Assembly (NCBI GenBank): GCA_017521405.1 | Contig: JAFXCP010000006.1 | Location: 1 to 64,000, forward strand | Source: Akkermansia sp. | Lineage (GTDB): Bacteria > Verrucomicrobiota > Verrucomicrobiia > Verrucomicrobiales > Akkermansiaceae | Reading direction: 5' to 3' | DNA length: 64,000 nucleotides | Shown: piece by piece, positions 24,981-34,781 of the stretch | Layout: every line of letters starts with the position of its first letter | Numbering within the stretch: position 1 is the first letter of the stretch | Translations under genes and position numbers: made by a program | The notes under the pieces: model-generated | What the model was told of the DNA's origin: nothing | Database searches by the model: none | What the model saw: only the letters and a program-made list of their open reading frames with translations

Positions 24981-25002
24981 GAAAGAAAAACGGTGGTATT
25001 GT
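24974..25002 (+). promoter_or_regulatory. Promoter of small lipoprotein; -35 shared with divergent promoter
   Basis: TTGGCA (24974-24979), 17 bp, TATTGT (24997-25002), 9 nt to ATG 25012. The two divergent -35 hexamers overlap by five base pairs. Confidence 0.75.
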
Positions 25003-25011
25003 CATGGCGGA

Positions 25012-25452
25012 ATGAAAGTTCGTTCTCTATTAAGTGCGTTTTCTGTTTTAATTGCTGTATTTTCGCTGTTTGCACTTTCTTCGTGTCAGTTAGTCACGCC
25101 GGCAGACCGTATAAGCGAAAATCGCTTGCTTTTCCGGAGCTTGCCTGCGGAGCAGCAATTGATGGTGCAACAGGGGCGCATTTGCGAAGGAATGAGCCCG
25201 GAGGTGGTGTATCTGGCGTGGGGAAATCCCACCCAACCGGCGGTAAAGGGACAAAAAAATGGGCGCAGTTATGAGAAATGGGTGTATTCTACAATGCAAC
25301 CGGTGATGGTGGATACTCCCATGTGGATGGGGGCATGTCGCCATGGTTGGTATGGCGGCGGCGGGGTGGATACCGTCTATGTGCCGCGAGAAGTGGCCTA
25401 TGTTGTTTTTGAAAATGGGAAGGTAACTGAATGGGAATCTCGTGGAAAGTAA
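25012..25452 (+). CDS. Small lipoprotein, SmpA/OmlA-like repeat possible
   Basis: 146 aa. The N terminus MKVRSLLSAFSVLIAVFSLF leads to lipobox ALSSC, so the mature protein is lipid-anchored at Cys ~24. The segment RICEGMSPEVVYLAWGNP followed by YEKWVY and VVFENGKVTEW has the pattern of the BamE/SmpA-like beta fold (xxGMSxxxVxxxxGxP). A role in outer-membrane assembly is thinkable but not shown. Its stop overlaps the galM-like start (TAATG). Confidence 0.7.
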   Translation: MKVRSLLSAFSVLIAVFSLFALSSCQLVTPADRISENRLLFRSLPAEQQLMVQQGRICEGMSPEVVYLAWGNPTQPAVKGQKNGRSYEKWVYSTMQPVMVDTPMWMGACRHGWYGGGGVDTVYVPREVAYVVFENGKVTEWESRGK

Positions 25453-26393
25453 TGCAAAATCAATCATCTATGGATAATAAAATTGATATCTACACGCTGG
25501 AAACTCCGGAAATTATGGTGCGCGTGACGAATTATGGTGCACGTGTGCTCAGCTTTGTTTACCAAGGAGTAAATTGTCTGTATGGTCCCCAAACTCTTGA
25601 GGATTTGGCAGCGGATACATGCTATTGCGGGAGTATATGCGGGCGGGTGGCGAATCGCATTGCCGGGGGGCGTTTTGAGCTGGATGGGAAGGAGTACACG
25701 CTGGCTGTTAATAATGGGCCGAATCATTTGCACGGCGGCTTGCGAGGGTTTAGTGATATTCCGTGGGAAGTAAAGGAGGCAACCCCCACGCGTTTGGTGC
25801 TTTCTCTGGAATCCCCGGATGGAGATGAGGGCTACCCCGGTACGGTAAAAGTGCAGGCTATTTACACGGTGGAGGGACGCCGGCTTGCTTTGCACATGCA
25901 GGCGGAGACGGATGCTACTACGCTGTTGAACCTTACAAACCACGCTTACTGGAACTTGGATGGAGCGGGAACAGTGGATGCTCATTGTCTTCAAGTGCAT
26001 GCCGAAGCCTATACTCCCATGGTGGCCAATATACCTACCGGGGAGATTAGCCCCGTGGAGGGTACTTTGTATGATTTGAGGAAGCCTGCCATCTTAGGCG
26101 AGCGCAATGGCGCAAATGCTTTGGCCGGGGGCTATGATGATAATTATGTGCTGGGGGGGGGAGCCGGGCTGCGCCCTGCTGCTGTGCTGACAAATGGGCG
26201 GCGTACGCTTCGTGTGGATACGGATGCTCCCGGAATTCAGGTGTATACGGGGGATTATTTGCCTTTGCCCAGAGGAGGGGTGGCTCTGGAGGCTCAGAAT
26301 TACCCGGATACGCCGCACCACCCGCAGTTTCCGAGTATTGTGTTGCATCCCGGGCATCTGTGGATGCGTACGATTGTGTGGGAAATTGATTAA
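25452..26393 (+). CDS. galM: Aldose 1-epimerase
   Basis: 313 aa from the ATG in TAATG (alternatives at 25431 and 25470). GalM signatures: NRIAGGRFELDGKEY, NNGPNHLHGG (catalytic His region), LNLTNHAYWNL (second His) and LEAQNYPD (catalytic Glu). It interconverts alpha and beta anomers of galactose/glucose before phosphorylation. It is translationally coupled to a lipoprotein gene, an unusual partner. Some members prefer other aldoses. Confidence 0.9.
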   Translation: MQNQSSMDNKIDIYTLETPEIMVRVTNYGARVLSFVYQGVNCLYGPQTLEDLAADTCYCGSICGRVANRIAGGRFELDGKEYTLAVNNGPNHLHGGLRGFSDIPWEVKEATPTRLVLSLESPDGDEGYPGTVKVQAIYTVEGRRLALHMQAETDATTLLNLTNHAYWNLDGAGTVDAHCLQVHAEAYTPMVANIPTGEISPVEGTLYDLRKPAILGERNGANALAGGYDDNYVLGGGAGLRPAAVLTNGRRTLRVDTDAPGIQVYTGDYLPLPRGGVALEAQNYPDTPHHPQFPSIVLHPGHLWMRTIVWEID

Positions 26394-26420
26394 GGAGGAG
26401 GAAACTCTTGTGCCGGAGGA

Positions 26421-26452
26421 GGGGAAAGCGCAGGCTTTCCCCCCTTTTTTTT
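26421..26452 (+). terminator. Terminator of galM transcript
   Basis: GGGGAAAGC (26421-26429) / GCTTTCCCC (26434-26442), followed by eight T (26445-26452). Confidence 0.85.
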
Positions 26453-26494
26453 GATGCCCCGAGGCGGGCAATAAGTGCGCCCTAGTTGAGTGTA

Positions 26495-26522
26495 TTGATT
26501 TTTTTACGAAATGCGCCATGCT
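26495..26522 (+). promoter_or_regulatory. Putative promoter of the terminase operon
   Basis: TTGATT (26495-26500), 16 bp, CATGCT (26517-26522), 6 nt to ATG 26529. This matches the host-type near-leaderless geometry, although the -10 is weak. Confidence 0.4.
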
Positions 26523-26528
26523 GGGGAC

Positions 26529-27749
26529 ATGGCGATACGAATGAAAGAATGGGGCATGCTGTCCTATCCCCGGCAGAGTGTTCATCTCCCAACGCAGGGG
26601 ATTAGCGGCTGGGCAGATGCCGGGCTATCCTTGGGGCGCGGTATAGAGTCTGTGGGGTCTGCAATAGCAGGAACTTTGGCAGACCAAGTGAAGGTAACGG
26701 GGGATATGGCAGCCTTTGCGGCGCGCTTGGAGGAAATAGGAAAAGAAACGGCGGAGGAATTAGCACAGCAGTCTGTAAATGATTGGGCGTATGCTTGGAA
26801 TGCTGCATGTGCTCCCCGTTTGAAGGAGGCCGTGGAGGAATTGCCTGCTCATTCCCGCGCTGCGGGTAGGCAATTCGCCGCCGATGCGAATATGCGCATG
26901 CTTTTGGAATCCCAGCGGCAGCACGAATTGGAAAAAGTGCAGAATGCACGCCGGCAGTGGCGCCTGCGAATGGAAGATGCGGTACAACGGGGGGATGAGC
27001 AGGAGGCGACCCATTGGTTGGAGCAGGGGCGCGGTGTGTTTGTGCCGGAAAGTGATGTGCCGCAGGAGCAGGTGCGCTTGCAGAGTAATTCTTCCTTAAT
27101 GCGCTGGCAGCACAAGCTGCAGGCAGAGCCTTTGAAGGCTTTGGCTGATTTCCGACAGGAGGAGCCGGAATTGCCTTCTCTGGAGGAGGATGTGCGGACT
27201 TTGCAGCAAAACATGGAGCTTGCACACCGGCAGGCTTTGCTTTCGTGTTCCCGGCGTGTGGCTGCGGATATTTTGAGTGGCAAAACGCCTCAGGATTCTT
27301 GGTTGCAGGAGGTGGAGCAGGCCGGAATCATTAGCGGAGAAATGCGAAAGCGTGCAGCTATGTCTCCGCAATCTGCCGGCATGGAGCAACTGTGTTTCTG
27401 GACTCGCCGGGTGGATGAAGCTGCTACTCCGGAAGAGAGCGCTCGCATTCGTATGGAGGTGGCTCTGGCACCGGTGCCGCTTCCTGAGCGTCAAAAGCTG
27501 CTTCGGCGCATGGAAGTGTTGGAAACAACCCCAAGCGAAGCTCAACGCAATCTTAGCCGTCGCTTATGGCAGCTATACAGTGGCGGCGGAATGGGCTGCC
27601 CGGGGGATTCCATGGCTTTGCAGCGTTTGAGCCGCCTCCAAGAGGAATCTCTGGCTTTGGTGCAGGAGGGAGATGCCCGAAAACTGGATTCCTGGATGCA
27701 ACAGAACGTGCGAGCCCTTCCGTTGCAATGGATTTGCCTTAGTGCCTAA
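26529..27749 (+). CDS. Helical protein, candidate phage internal/ejection protein
   Basis: 406 aa, almost entirely helical and rich in Glu, Gln, Arg and Ala with coiled-coil stretches (for example ESQRQHELEKVQNARRQWR). A Gly/Ala-rich N-terminal segment (WADAGLSLGRGIESVGSAIA) could be amphipathic. No catalytic motif or family is recognised. Position, immediately before a 1789-aa protein and a large terminase, resembles internal virion protein genes of T7-like podophages, but that rests on context only. Start 26529 preferred from promoter geometry. Confidence 0.55.
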   Translation: MAIRMKEWGMLSYPRQSVHLPTQGISGWADAGLSLGRGIESVGSAIAGTLADQVKVTGDMAAFAARLEEIGKETAEELAQQSVNDWAYAWNAACAPRLKEAVEELPAHSRAAGRQFAADANMRMLLESQRQHELEKVQNARRQWRLRMEDAVQRGDEQEATHWLEQGRGVFVPESDVPQEQVRLQSNSSLMRWQHKLQAEPLKALADFRQEEPELPSLEEDVRTLQQNMELAHRQALLSCSRRVAADILSGKTPQDSWLQEVEQAGIISGEMRKRAAMSPQSAGMEQLCFWTRRVDEAATPEESARIRMEVALAPVPLPERQKLLRRMEVLETTPSEAQRNLSRRLWQLYSGGGMGCPGDSMALQRLSRLQEESLALVQEGDARKLDSWMQQNVRALPLQWICLSA

Positions 27750-27753
27750 TGCA

Positions 27754-30700
27754 ATGCTTTTTACTATGCCCACTACTCTAAATATGAATACTACACCCGT
27801 ATTGGAACAGCTTGTGCAGGAGCCGGAGCCGGCCCCCACAACGCCGATGTTGAATGATTGGACGAATTCCGTAGTGCAGGAGCCGCAGGTTTCTCCGTCA
27901 ATGCCTATTGAGGAAAAGGCGGAAACTCCACCCCTTATCGTTGAGGAGCAGAAAAGGGATGAGTATTGGAGCAATCTGCTTACCGGCTCTCCGGATACAA
28001 TTCCGGATGAGATTCGTATAAAAGCGTTGCCAAATGGGGAGAATGCTCCTTCTGTTTCGGAGGAAGAGAGTAATTATGAACTTTTGGGAAATATCAACCG
28101 TTCTTGGATGGTGGATTATTCTCCTTATTCTCGCGCGGATGTGCAGAATAACTGGCCCAGTATGCGGGCAGAACTGGCTCGGGAAATGGGCGTGGATAGC
28201 GATGAGCATGAGGTTTTTGTGGCACTGTCCGAAAAAACTCGTACGGATGAGATTCGGCGGGTGGCACAAAAGCTGTATGAGGATTCATACAAGGCCGCTT
28301 TGCTGGGCGATGCCATGCCGATATTGCCGGAAGAGGAAGATGAGGAAATGGCTGCGGCTTGGAGTGCCGTGGCGGAGCAGGCTCAAAATAAGGCGCGGGA
28401 GGAGCGGGAGGAGTATTTACCTTTGGCTATGCGTGTGTTTGTGGCCTGGGAGGTACTCCGGGCGGCAGAGGTGGAAATGAACTCCTTGCCTTACGTTGTG
28501 CGATATTCACCGGAATTTTTCTCTGCTCTGGAGGAACTTGCCGATATGCCGGAAGAAAAGCGGAATCGCGTTTATAATCTGGCGCAGGTTTTGGCAAAGG
28601 AAGCCGGGGTTGAAACAAAACCTGTGGGTACGGCAGAGGCTATGGGGCGCTCTCTTCTCCGTGGGGCTGATGCTTTGCGCCATAATTTGATTCAAGGCGT
28701 CGGGTATACAGCTGCCGCTGCGGTGGATTCGTTCGGGGCTACTTGGAATTTGAAATCAGTACGCCATGCTGCATCGAAGGTAGATTCCTGGCTCCGAATG
28801 CTTCGAGAGTTGCGGGAGGTGGCACAGGGAAAGGTATACCCTATTACTCTAAAGGAGGAGGAGTCCGGGCTTGCTTCGCAGTTAGCCGTGGACGCTGCCT
28901 CCGGCACACCTATGGCTCTTTTGCCCTTTTGCGGACGTGCCGGGTTTGGCATTATGGCTTCTGCGGCTGTTGGTGATATTGCGGCGGAGGCTCGCAAGCG
29001 GATGCCGGAGGGAGAAATGACGCTGCAAGTGATGTCTGCCATGGCGGGAGCTTCTCTTCAGAGTGCTATTTACTCTTGCATGGGAGATGTGGGTCGCAAA
29101 GTGGTTGGGAATACAATTTCTTCCTTTGCAAAAGCCAAAGGGATGGGGCTCAAGGGCTACTCATTGGCGGCTCTTCAATCCGGGGCTCGTTTTTTGGAGG
29201 CAAATGCTAAGATGCTGCTCGCCGGTAAGGCCTCTCAGGGGATTTCACTTGGTTCTCAGGAGTTTGCGGCATGGAGTGAAGGTCTGGATTCCCACATCGA
29301 TTGGAAGTTATACGGGGATAATCTTCTGGATATTGAGACGAATATGCGGGAGGCTGCCATGAATTTGCCCTATATACTCATTGCTTCCGGGCGTGCCGCC
29401 TTGCATCATTTTCGTTCCCCGGATGCTCTGGTGTCAGATTCTGCTGCATTGGAATCTTGGGGGGTAAGTTCGTCTGTTCGTAAGCGCATTAGCGAGGAGC
29501 CGAATATACAGCGGCAGAATGAGATGCTGCGGAAGGTTCTTTGTGGTTCTAAGCGCTGGGGCGGTATGGGCTTTTTCCCGGAAATTATGCGGGCCATGAA
29601 CCTGCTGAATACAAAGGATTTCCAAGGATTCAAGGATGAGGCTATCGTGCGGGAATTCTTACAGCTTCCTGCACAATTACCCAACCGCTTAAACGAAATG
29701 AAAATACGGGAGCTTCTCACGCCGGAGCTTCAGCAGGAGGCCTTGGCCCGCCTTGCTCCCGCAAAGCTGGGTAAAAGTCTTTCTTCGCGTGCGTTGGAGA
29801 GCTTGCAGATGATGGATTTGTGGTACCGAAAGGCAGATGTGTGGAAACAGCAGATAAAAACGCCTCATGCCGCTCGTTATCGTTTCCTCTCGGAAATTAA
29901 CCGGCAGGGCAGCCTTGTGCCCAAACGATTGAAATTCGATGGTTTTTATCGACCTCATGTGGAAAAGGAACGCCAGCAATACTTGGCTAATAAAATGGAT
30001 GAGCTGAATTCCCTTTCCTATAATTTTCTTCTGCTGACTCATTCAATGGATGGTTTGGCGCATTCTTTCAAGAACCGAGATTTAGCGGAGAAGCATACGG
30101 AGCATATACGAAAGCGTTTGCTGAGCCATGTGTTCCACGCAATTATGCAGGAGGAATGCGGCATCCCGGCAGAGGAGGCTTTTCGCCCTTTTAATGATTA
30201 CATTTATCAGGTGATTCGGGAACGCAGAAAGAGCTTCAATGCTCCGGCTTGGTTATCGCGGAATCGTAAGGTGGGAAGTCAGTGGTTCAAACAGGCTCAC
30301 ACGATGCCTATGGAGCGTTTGGAAGAAAAACATTTTTCGAATCAGCATAGTTATGTGACGTGGCTTAAGCAAAAATCCTGGAAACACTATATGGATAAAA
30401 AACCTTATATTGTGATGGAGGCGCCGAATCGTGATATTAATCAGGGCGAAACATTGGAATGCTTCCGCATCATTACCGGTATGCATGCTAAAGCTGAGTA
30501 TATACGAGAGATTTTGCCGTATATGGAGGATTACCAAACGGCTTTGACTCGCGGGATGTCTCCTTTGCAAGCCATGTCTTATATGATTGAACGTGAGTGT
30601 GGGGAGTACCTCATTCCCGAGATTTGGAAACCTGAATCTTTGGCGGAAAATCCCACAGCTACTGCCGATATGGAGAACTTTACGGCAAGGAATAAGGATT

Positions 30701-33123
30701 TGTATCATCAATACCATGCTTTTACCGGGCGTTCTCTCGAAAGTACGCAATTGGAGGGCGGCCAAAAACTTTGGCGCATCCAACGACCGGATGGCAAATA
30801 TACTCGCTGGCATAGTGCCCCGGAAGAAGCTATTAACGATATGGTGGCTAATTCGCTCAATTCTTTCCGCAGCCTATGGCTGGCAGATAAAAAAATGCGC
30901 GCTCAGGAGAATCTTAAGCCTTTAGGCTTGGAGGGGAAACCGGAGGAAGAATCATTGGTGGAGTATACCACCGCCCATGATCTTCTTGGTGGAACTGCCG
31001 CGCGCGAATTAACCCGGTTTTGGCTGGAAGATGCAACCCGTACGCCGGCTGGACTGGATTATACGCTTGTACCCAAGGGGTATAATTGGAAATTTCTCTC
31101 ATCCGGTAGAGGGGAGAAAAAAGGGGAGGATGTAAAGGCTTTTTGGTATTCTGCCCGTGCGACTCCTTATACCATGATGCGGAACCATTTTGCCGGTTTT
31201 TGGAAGATGGCTTTGCAGGAAAATAGGGTGGATGCAGAGAAGTTGATGGAATTTTTGCATAAGCGTGGTGTTATCCGGCCTCAGGGTCTGCAGAGCATGG
31301 AGGTGCTTGCACATGGGCGGAAACGCTATTTGAAGAATTTTGCCGGGCCAGTGCGTCGCTGGTTTCTTAGGGAGGGTATTAGCCCGGATATTCAGCCGGA
31401 TATACCTATGCTCCAGCATCGCCTTTCCCAATACATGGCGGATTATTCAATGCGTTATTTCCTGAGTAATTTAAATAATCTTCCTATGCCAGATTCTGTA
31501 AGGGAGTGGTTTTCTCTGATTCCGTTATGCCCGGAGGACGCTCCTGCCGATAGAGGCTATCGTAAGGCGAATCGATTTATTACCCTCGGCACGCGAGCAA
31601 ATGGCTATTCGGTAAAGAGGCTACGGAGGTTGATAGGTTTAGTACCGGAGTACAAGGAAAGGTATATGGCAGAGGATGAGCAGTCCTTCATTGGGGAGCT
31701 GTTGAAAGAATCTGTGGGTAATTCCACTACGCAGAGATTGGAGCAGGGGTGGTGCTTTGCTCTTTCCGGCAGTGGCTCGATGCGAGCAAGAGACCACGCT
31801 ATTTGGGACGTTCTGCGAGACCCTGCAAAAAATTGGAATTCCCTTTTGCCGGAAGCACAGCAGGAATTGCGGACGTCTCTGGAAGCGGATTTATCCCGTT
31901 TCTGTGCGCCCGGAGAGGCCATGAGCCCTTCTCTGGAAAAGGCATTATCCAATTTGCAATCTGTTCTGGTAGAACACCCGGAGTTGCGTAACTATATGCT
32001 GGAACCCGGCCCGGTGGAGAAGCTGTTCCGCATGCAGCTGAATGAGCCGGAATTACAAGGGCTCTTCCCAGCACCTAAAACTCGTGCCGAGTTATTTTAT
32101 GATAGCCCGGTGCGATTGATGAGAAATGGCTTTGAGCTTTTCCCGGAGGAGTCATTGCCTGAGACCATGGAAGGTGATGCACGTGTGAAACCTGCTTTGC
32201 GGTTTTTGTCCCGTATGCGCCACCAGTTCACCAGCGTGCCTTATGCTGATGAGTTTGGCATTTGGTGGCAAGGAAAGCGTTATGGAGGAACTCATGGGGA
32301 GCGCCCTCCCGGCCTTGGACCTGAGTGGACACCTCAACCTCTGTTGTTGAATTTCCGGAATTATTTGGAACGTCTGGAGCAGGAGGCGCGGAGCGAAAAC
32401 CCGGAGGGGGTGCTGGAGGTTTGCGGAGTTAAGCTGCGTGGCTTAACTTCGGAGATGCTGGATAGCGCTCTACTGGAAAAAGGTACGCTGTATACGAACC
32501 GCAAAATGCCTAACTATCTGCTTCGCTTGATGCCGGGTGAGGCCTATGCTGCTAACCCTTATCTAAGAGCTCCTTATGTGGTGCATTCTTCCAATGGTGC
32601 ATTGTTACTGCCGCAGACTATCTTACGTAAGCTGGAGGAGCGCCATTTGGCTTTCCAACCCTTACGTTCTTTCGATAGCTTATTGAAGCGCGATTATCTG
32701 GATAAAAGTACATTGCGTATAGGTAGGGAGCATATTCTGGATTTGCTGGATGACGTTGTGTATCGCAGAGCGTCTTCCAGAGCCAATTTGGATGCTTCGA
32801 AGAATGCGGAGTTGAGTAATGTGGAAATCATTATGCAGTTGGCTCAGGATAGTCGATTATCCGATTATGTAGCGCAAATAAATCCCAGAGAGATGACGCG
32901 AGGCGAAGCTTTGGCTGTGAGTTTGCTGCGTAATATGGTGGAATATGAATTTGGCCGGGATAAGCGCCGTGCCGCTAAAGAGTTGGTCGAGCTGTGCAGA
33001 AAGTTGCGTCGAAGTGAGAATGATATGAGCTTGCTGCGTCGTACACTGCTTCGGCTTCGTTCTTACCAGCCGCCCGCAGAGGAGGATTCTGCTCCTCCCA
33101 GTCGCACCTCAACTGAAGAATAA
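27754..33123 (+). CDS. Giant 1789-aa phage-like protein
   Basis: The start lies 4 nt after the preceding stop; MPTTLN 12 nt on is an alternative. An acidic, Pro-rich N terminus (~130 residues) is followed by long helical regions. A hydrophobic Gly/Ala-rich zone near residues 350-480 (AVDAASGTPMALLPFCGRAG, VMSAMAGASLQSAIYSCMGD) could insert in membranes. The rest is Arg/Glu/Leu-rich with no known enzyme motif. Size, composition and neighbour order fit either a gp16-like ejected internal virion protein or a large polyvalent protein of the kind found beside phage terminases. It ends PPAEEDSAPPSRTSTEE. The single long intact frame argues that it is maintained. Confidence 0.6.
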   Translation: MLFTMPTTLNMNTTPVLEQLVQEPEPAPTTPMLNDWTNSVVQEPQVSPSMPIEEKAETPPLIVEEQKRDEYWSNLLTGSPDTIPDEIRIKALPNGENAPSVSEEESNYELLGNINRSWMVDYSPYSRADVQNNWPSMRAELAREMGVDSDEHEVFVALSEKTRTDEIRRVAQKLYEDSYKAALLGDAMPILPEEEDEEMAAAWSAVAEQAQNKAREEREEYLPLAMRVFVAWEVLRAAEVEMNSLPYVVRYSPEFFSALEELADMPEEKRNRVYNLAQVLAKEAGVETKPVGTAEAMGRSLLRGADALRHNLIQGVGYTAAAAVDSFGATWNLKSVRHAASKVDSWLRMLRELREVAQGKVYPITLKEEESGLASQLAVDAASGTPMALLPFCGRAGFGIMASAAVGDIAAEARKRMPEGEMTLQVMSAMAGASLQSAIYSCMGDVGRKVVGNTISSFAKAKGMGLKGYSLAALQSGARFLEANAKMLLAGKASQGISLGSQEFAAWSEGLDSHIDWKLYGDNLLDIETNMREAAMNLPYILIASGRAALHHFRSPDALVSDSAALESWGVSSSVRKRISEEPNIQRQNEMLRKVLCGSKRWGGMGFFPEIMRAMNLLNTKDFQGFKDEAIVREFLQLPAQLPNRLNEMKIRELLTPELQQEALARLAPAKLGKSLSSRALESLQMMDLWYRKADVWKQQIKTPHAARYRFLSEINRQGSLVPKRLKFDGFYRPHVEKERQQYLANKMDELNSLSYNFLLLTHSMDGLAHSFKNRDLAEKHTEHIRKRLLSHVFHAIMQEECGIPAEEAFRPFNDYIYQVIRERRKSFNAPAWLSRNRKVGSQWFKQAHTMPMERLEEKHFSNQHSYVTWLKQKSWKHYMDKKPYIVMEAPNRDINQGETLECFRIITGMHAKAEYIREILPYMEDYQTALTRGMSPLQAMSYMIERECGEYLIPEIWKPESLAENPTATADMENFTARNKDLYHQYHAFTGRSLESTQLEGGQKLWRIQRPDGKYTRWHSAPEEAINDMVANSLNSFRSLWLADKKMRAQENLKPLGLEGKPEEESLVEYTTAHDLLGGTAARELTRFWLEDATRTPAGLDYTLVPKGYNWKFLSSGRGEKKGEDVKAFWYSARATPYTMMRNHFAGFWKMALQENRVDAEKLMEFLHKRGVIRPQGLQSMEVLAHGRKRYLKNFAGPVRRWFLREGISPDIQPDIPMLQHRLSQYMADYSMRYFLSNLNNLPMPDSVREWFSLIPLCPEDAPADRGYRKANRFITLGTRANGYSVKRLRRLIGLVPEYKERYMAEDEQSFIGELLKESVGNSTTQRLEQGWCFALSGSGSMRARDHAIWDVLRDPAKNWNSLLPEAQQELRTSLEADLSRFCAPGEAMSPSLEKALSNLQSVLVEHPELRNYMLEPGPVEKLFRMQLNEPELQGLFPAPKTRAELFYDSPVRLMRNGFELFPEESLPETMEGDARVKPALRFLSRMRHQFTSVPYADEFGIWWQGKRYGGTHGERPPGLGPEWTPQPLLLNFRNYLERLEQEARSENPEGVLEVCGVKLRGLTSEMLDSALLEKGTLYTNRKMPNYLLRLMPGEAYAANPYLRAPYVVHSSNGALLLPQTILRKLEERHLAFQPLRSFDSLLKRDYLDKSTLRIGREHILDLLDDVVYRRASSRANLDASKNAELSNVEIIMQLAQDSRLSDYVAQINPREMTRGEALAVSLLRNMVEYEFGRDKRRAAKELVELCRKLRRSENDMSLLRRTLLRLRSYQPPAEEDSAPPSRTSTEE

Positions 33124-33128
33124 GTACC

Positions 33129-34739
33129 ATGCAGAGTATCATTAAGCAAATACCGGAATTGAAAGGTCGTTTGGATGACCCTCTTTGGAGGATGCAGCAT
33201 TTGTATTGGATTGAGAACAAGGCCGGGCATATGCAGCGTTTTAGTCCCAATGCGGCTCAACTTCGCTTGCACAGGAATCTTTGGAATCGTAATGCTGTGT
33301 TGAAGGCTCGCCAGTTAGGCATATCCACATATGTGGCTATACTGATGCTGGATAGCTGCCTTTTTACTCCGAATTTTCACGCTGGTATTATTGATAAAAC
33401 GCTGCCGGATGCCGAGCAAAAATTGGAAAAAGTGCGGTTTGCTTGGATGCACTTGGATTATCTTCCCCCGAATGCTTCGGGGGAAGACCAATCCCTAGCG
33501 GCTTTAGGTACGCTTATTAAACAGCGTAGCGGCTTGCTCCGTAGGAATGAGTGGCACCCCGTATCGGATGCGAGGACGCGGGTGGCCTTTTCCAATGGAA
33601 GCGATATTCGCCTTGGTACAACACTGCGTGGCGGTACATTGCAGCTGTTGCATGTATCGGAGTTAGCGCATGTATCAGTTCATGCTCCGTGGAGAGCTAG
33701 GGAGATTCGTACGGGAGCTATCAACACCGTTCCCGTGGATGGAAAAATCATTCTGGAAAGTACGCACGAGGGTGGGCGCTATGGCGTGAATTATGAGATG
33801 ACTTGCCAAGCAATGGAAAATCGCAGTAAGCAGGAACTTTCCCCTCTGGATTTTCGGTTTTTCTTCTTTAGCTGGTTTGATAATCCGGATTATACGCTTC
33901 CGGGTACATCCGGTTGGAGCGATACAAGTGCTGCTTACTTCGAGCATTTGGAGCAGGAAAGTGGTGTGCAGCTTTCGCATGGGCAAAAATTATGGTATTC
34001 TCGTATGGAGCGGACGATGGGTGCCGCCATGCGGCAGGAGTACCCCTCTACGCCGGAAGAAGCCTTTTCCACAGGAAATGATGGCGCAATATATGGCGCT
34101 CAAATGGCTATTCTTCGAGAGCAGGGGCGCATTGGAGCTTCTTTTGAGTATCAGAAGAATGAACCTCTCTACACAGCCTGGGATTTGGGCTTGAGTGATC
34201 ATACTTCCATTTGGCTTGTGCAACACTGCGGTGGCCAGGTGTATTGGTTGAACCACTATGCTGCCAATCAACTTCCTCTGGAGCATTTTGCCGGGAAAAT
34301 CCGGGAATGGGAAAGTCGTTATGGCCGGATTGCTGCACATTTCCTACCGCACGATGCAGCCCACCGGGACCCTCATGGGCAATCGTATGTGGAGAGCTTG
34401 GCTCGCGAAGGAATTTTTGCCGTTCGAGTTGTTCCCCGCACGCCGGATGTATGGCGCGGGATTAACAGCTTGCGTGGGTTGCTGAGCCGTAGTTGGTTCC
34501 ACAGGGATACTCTTTTGCAGCGTGTGAATCCGCAGGGTGAGAAGGAGCCCTCCGGGGTGACTTGCTTGGAAATGTACAGGACTGCGCCGCCCGGTGCATC
34601 GGGCCTTTGCCGTGAAGCTCCTTTGCACGATGCTTCCTCCCACAGCGCGGATGCTGCCCGCATGTTTGCAGAGGCTTTATCCCATGGCCTGGTGGCTCCG
34701 GTGCAATTGAGAGTGCCGCCTCGGCGGGCGCTTATGTGA
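33129..34739 (+). CDS. terL: Phage terminase large subunit
   Basis: 536 aa. The ATPase half has the terminase Walker A variant KARQLGIST (59-67), Walker B LLHVSELAH with E178, and coupling motif ILESTHEGG (208-216). The RNase H-like nuclease half shows YTAWDLGLSDHTS (D352), HFLPHDAAHRD (D409) and HSADAARM near the C terminus, so all acidic metal ligands appear intact. TerL cuts concatemers and pumps DNA into procapsids. No small terminase, portal or capsid gene is seen nearby. It starts 5 nt after the giant-protein gene. Confidence 0.88.
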   Translation: MQSIIKQIPELKGRLDDPLWRMQHLYWIENKAGHMQRFSPNAAQLRLHRNLWNRNAVLKARQLGISTYVAILMLDSCLFTPNFHAGIIDKTLPDAEQKLEKVRFAWMHLDYLPPNASGEDQSLAALGTLIKQRSGLLRRNEWHPVSDARTRVAFSNGSDIRLGTTLRGGTLQLLHVSELAHVSVHAPWRAREIRTGAINTVPVDGKIILESTHEGGRYGVNYEMTCQAMENRSKQELSPLDFRFFFFSWFDNPDYTLPGTSGWSDTSAAYFEHLEQESGVQLSHGQKLWYSRMERTMGAAMRQEYPSTPEEAFSTGNDGAIYGAQMAILREQGRIGASFEYQKNEPLYTAWDLGLSDHTSIWLVQHCGGQVYWLNHYAANQLPLEHFAGKIREWESRYGRIAAHFLPHDAAHRDPHGQSYVESLAREGIFAVRVVPRTPDVWRGINSLRGLLSRSWFHRDTLLQRVNPQGEKEPSGVTCLEMYRTAPPGASGLCREAPLHDASSHSADAARMFAEALSHGLVAPVQLRVPPRRALM

Positions 34740-34781
34740 AATGTTTCTCCATCCTTAAATAAATAAACAATACAATATAAT

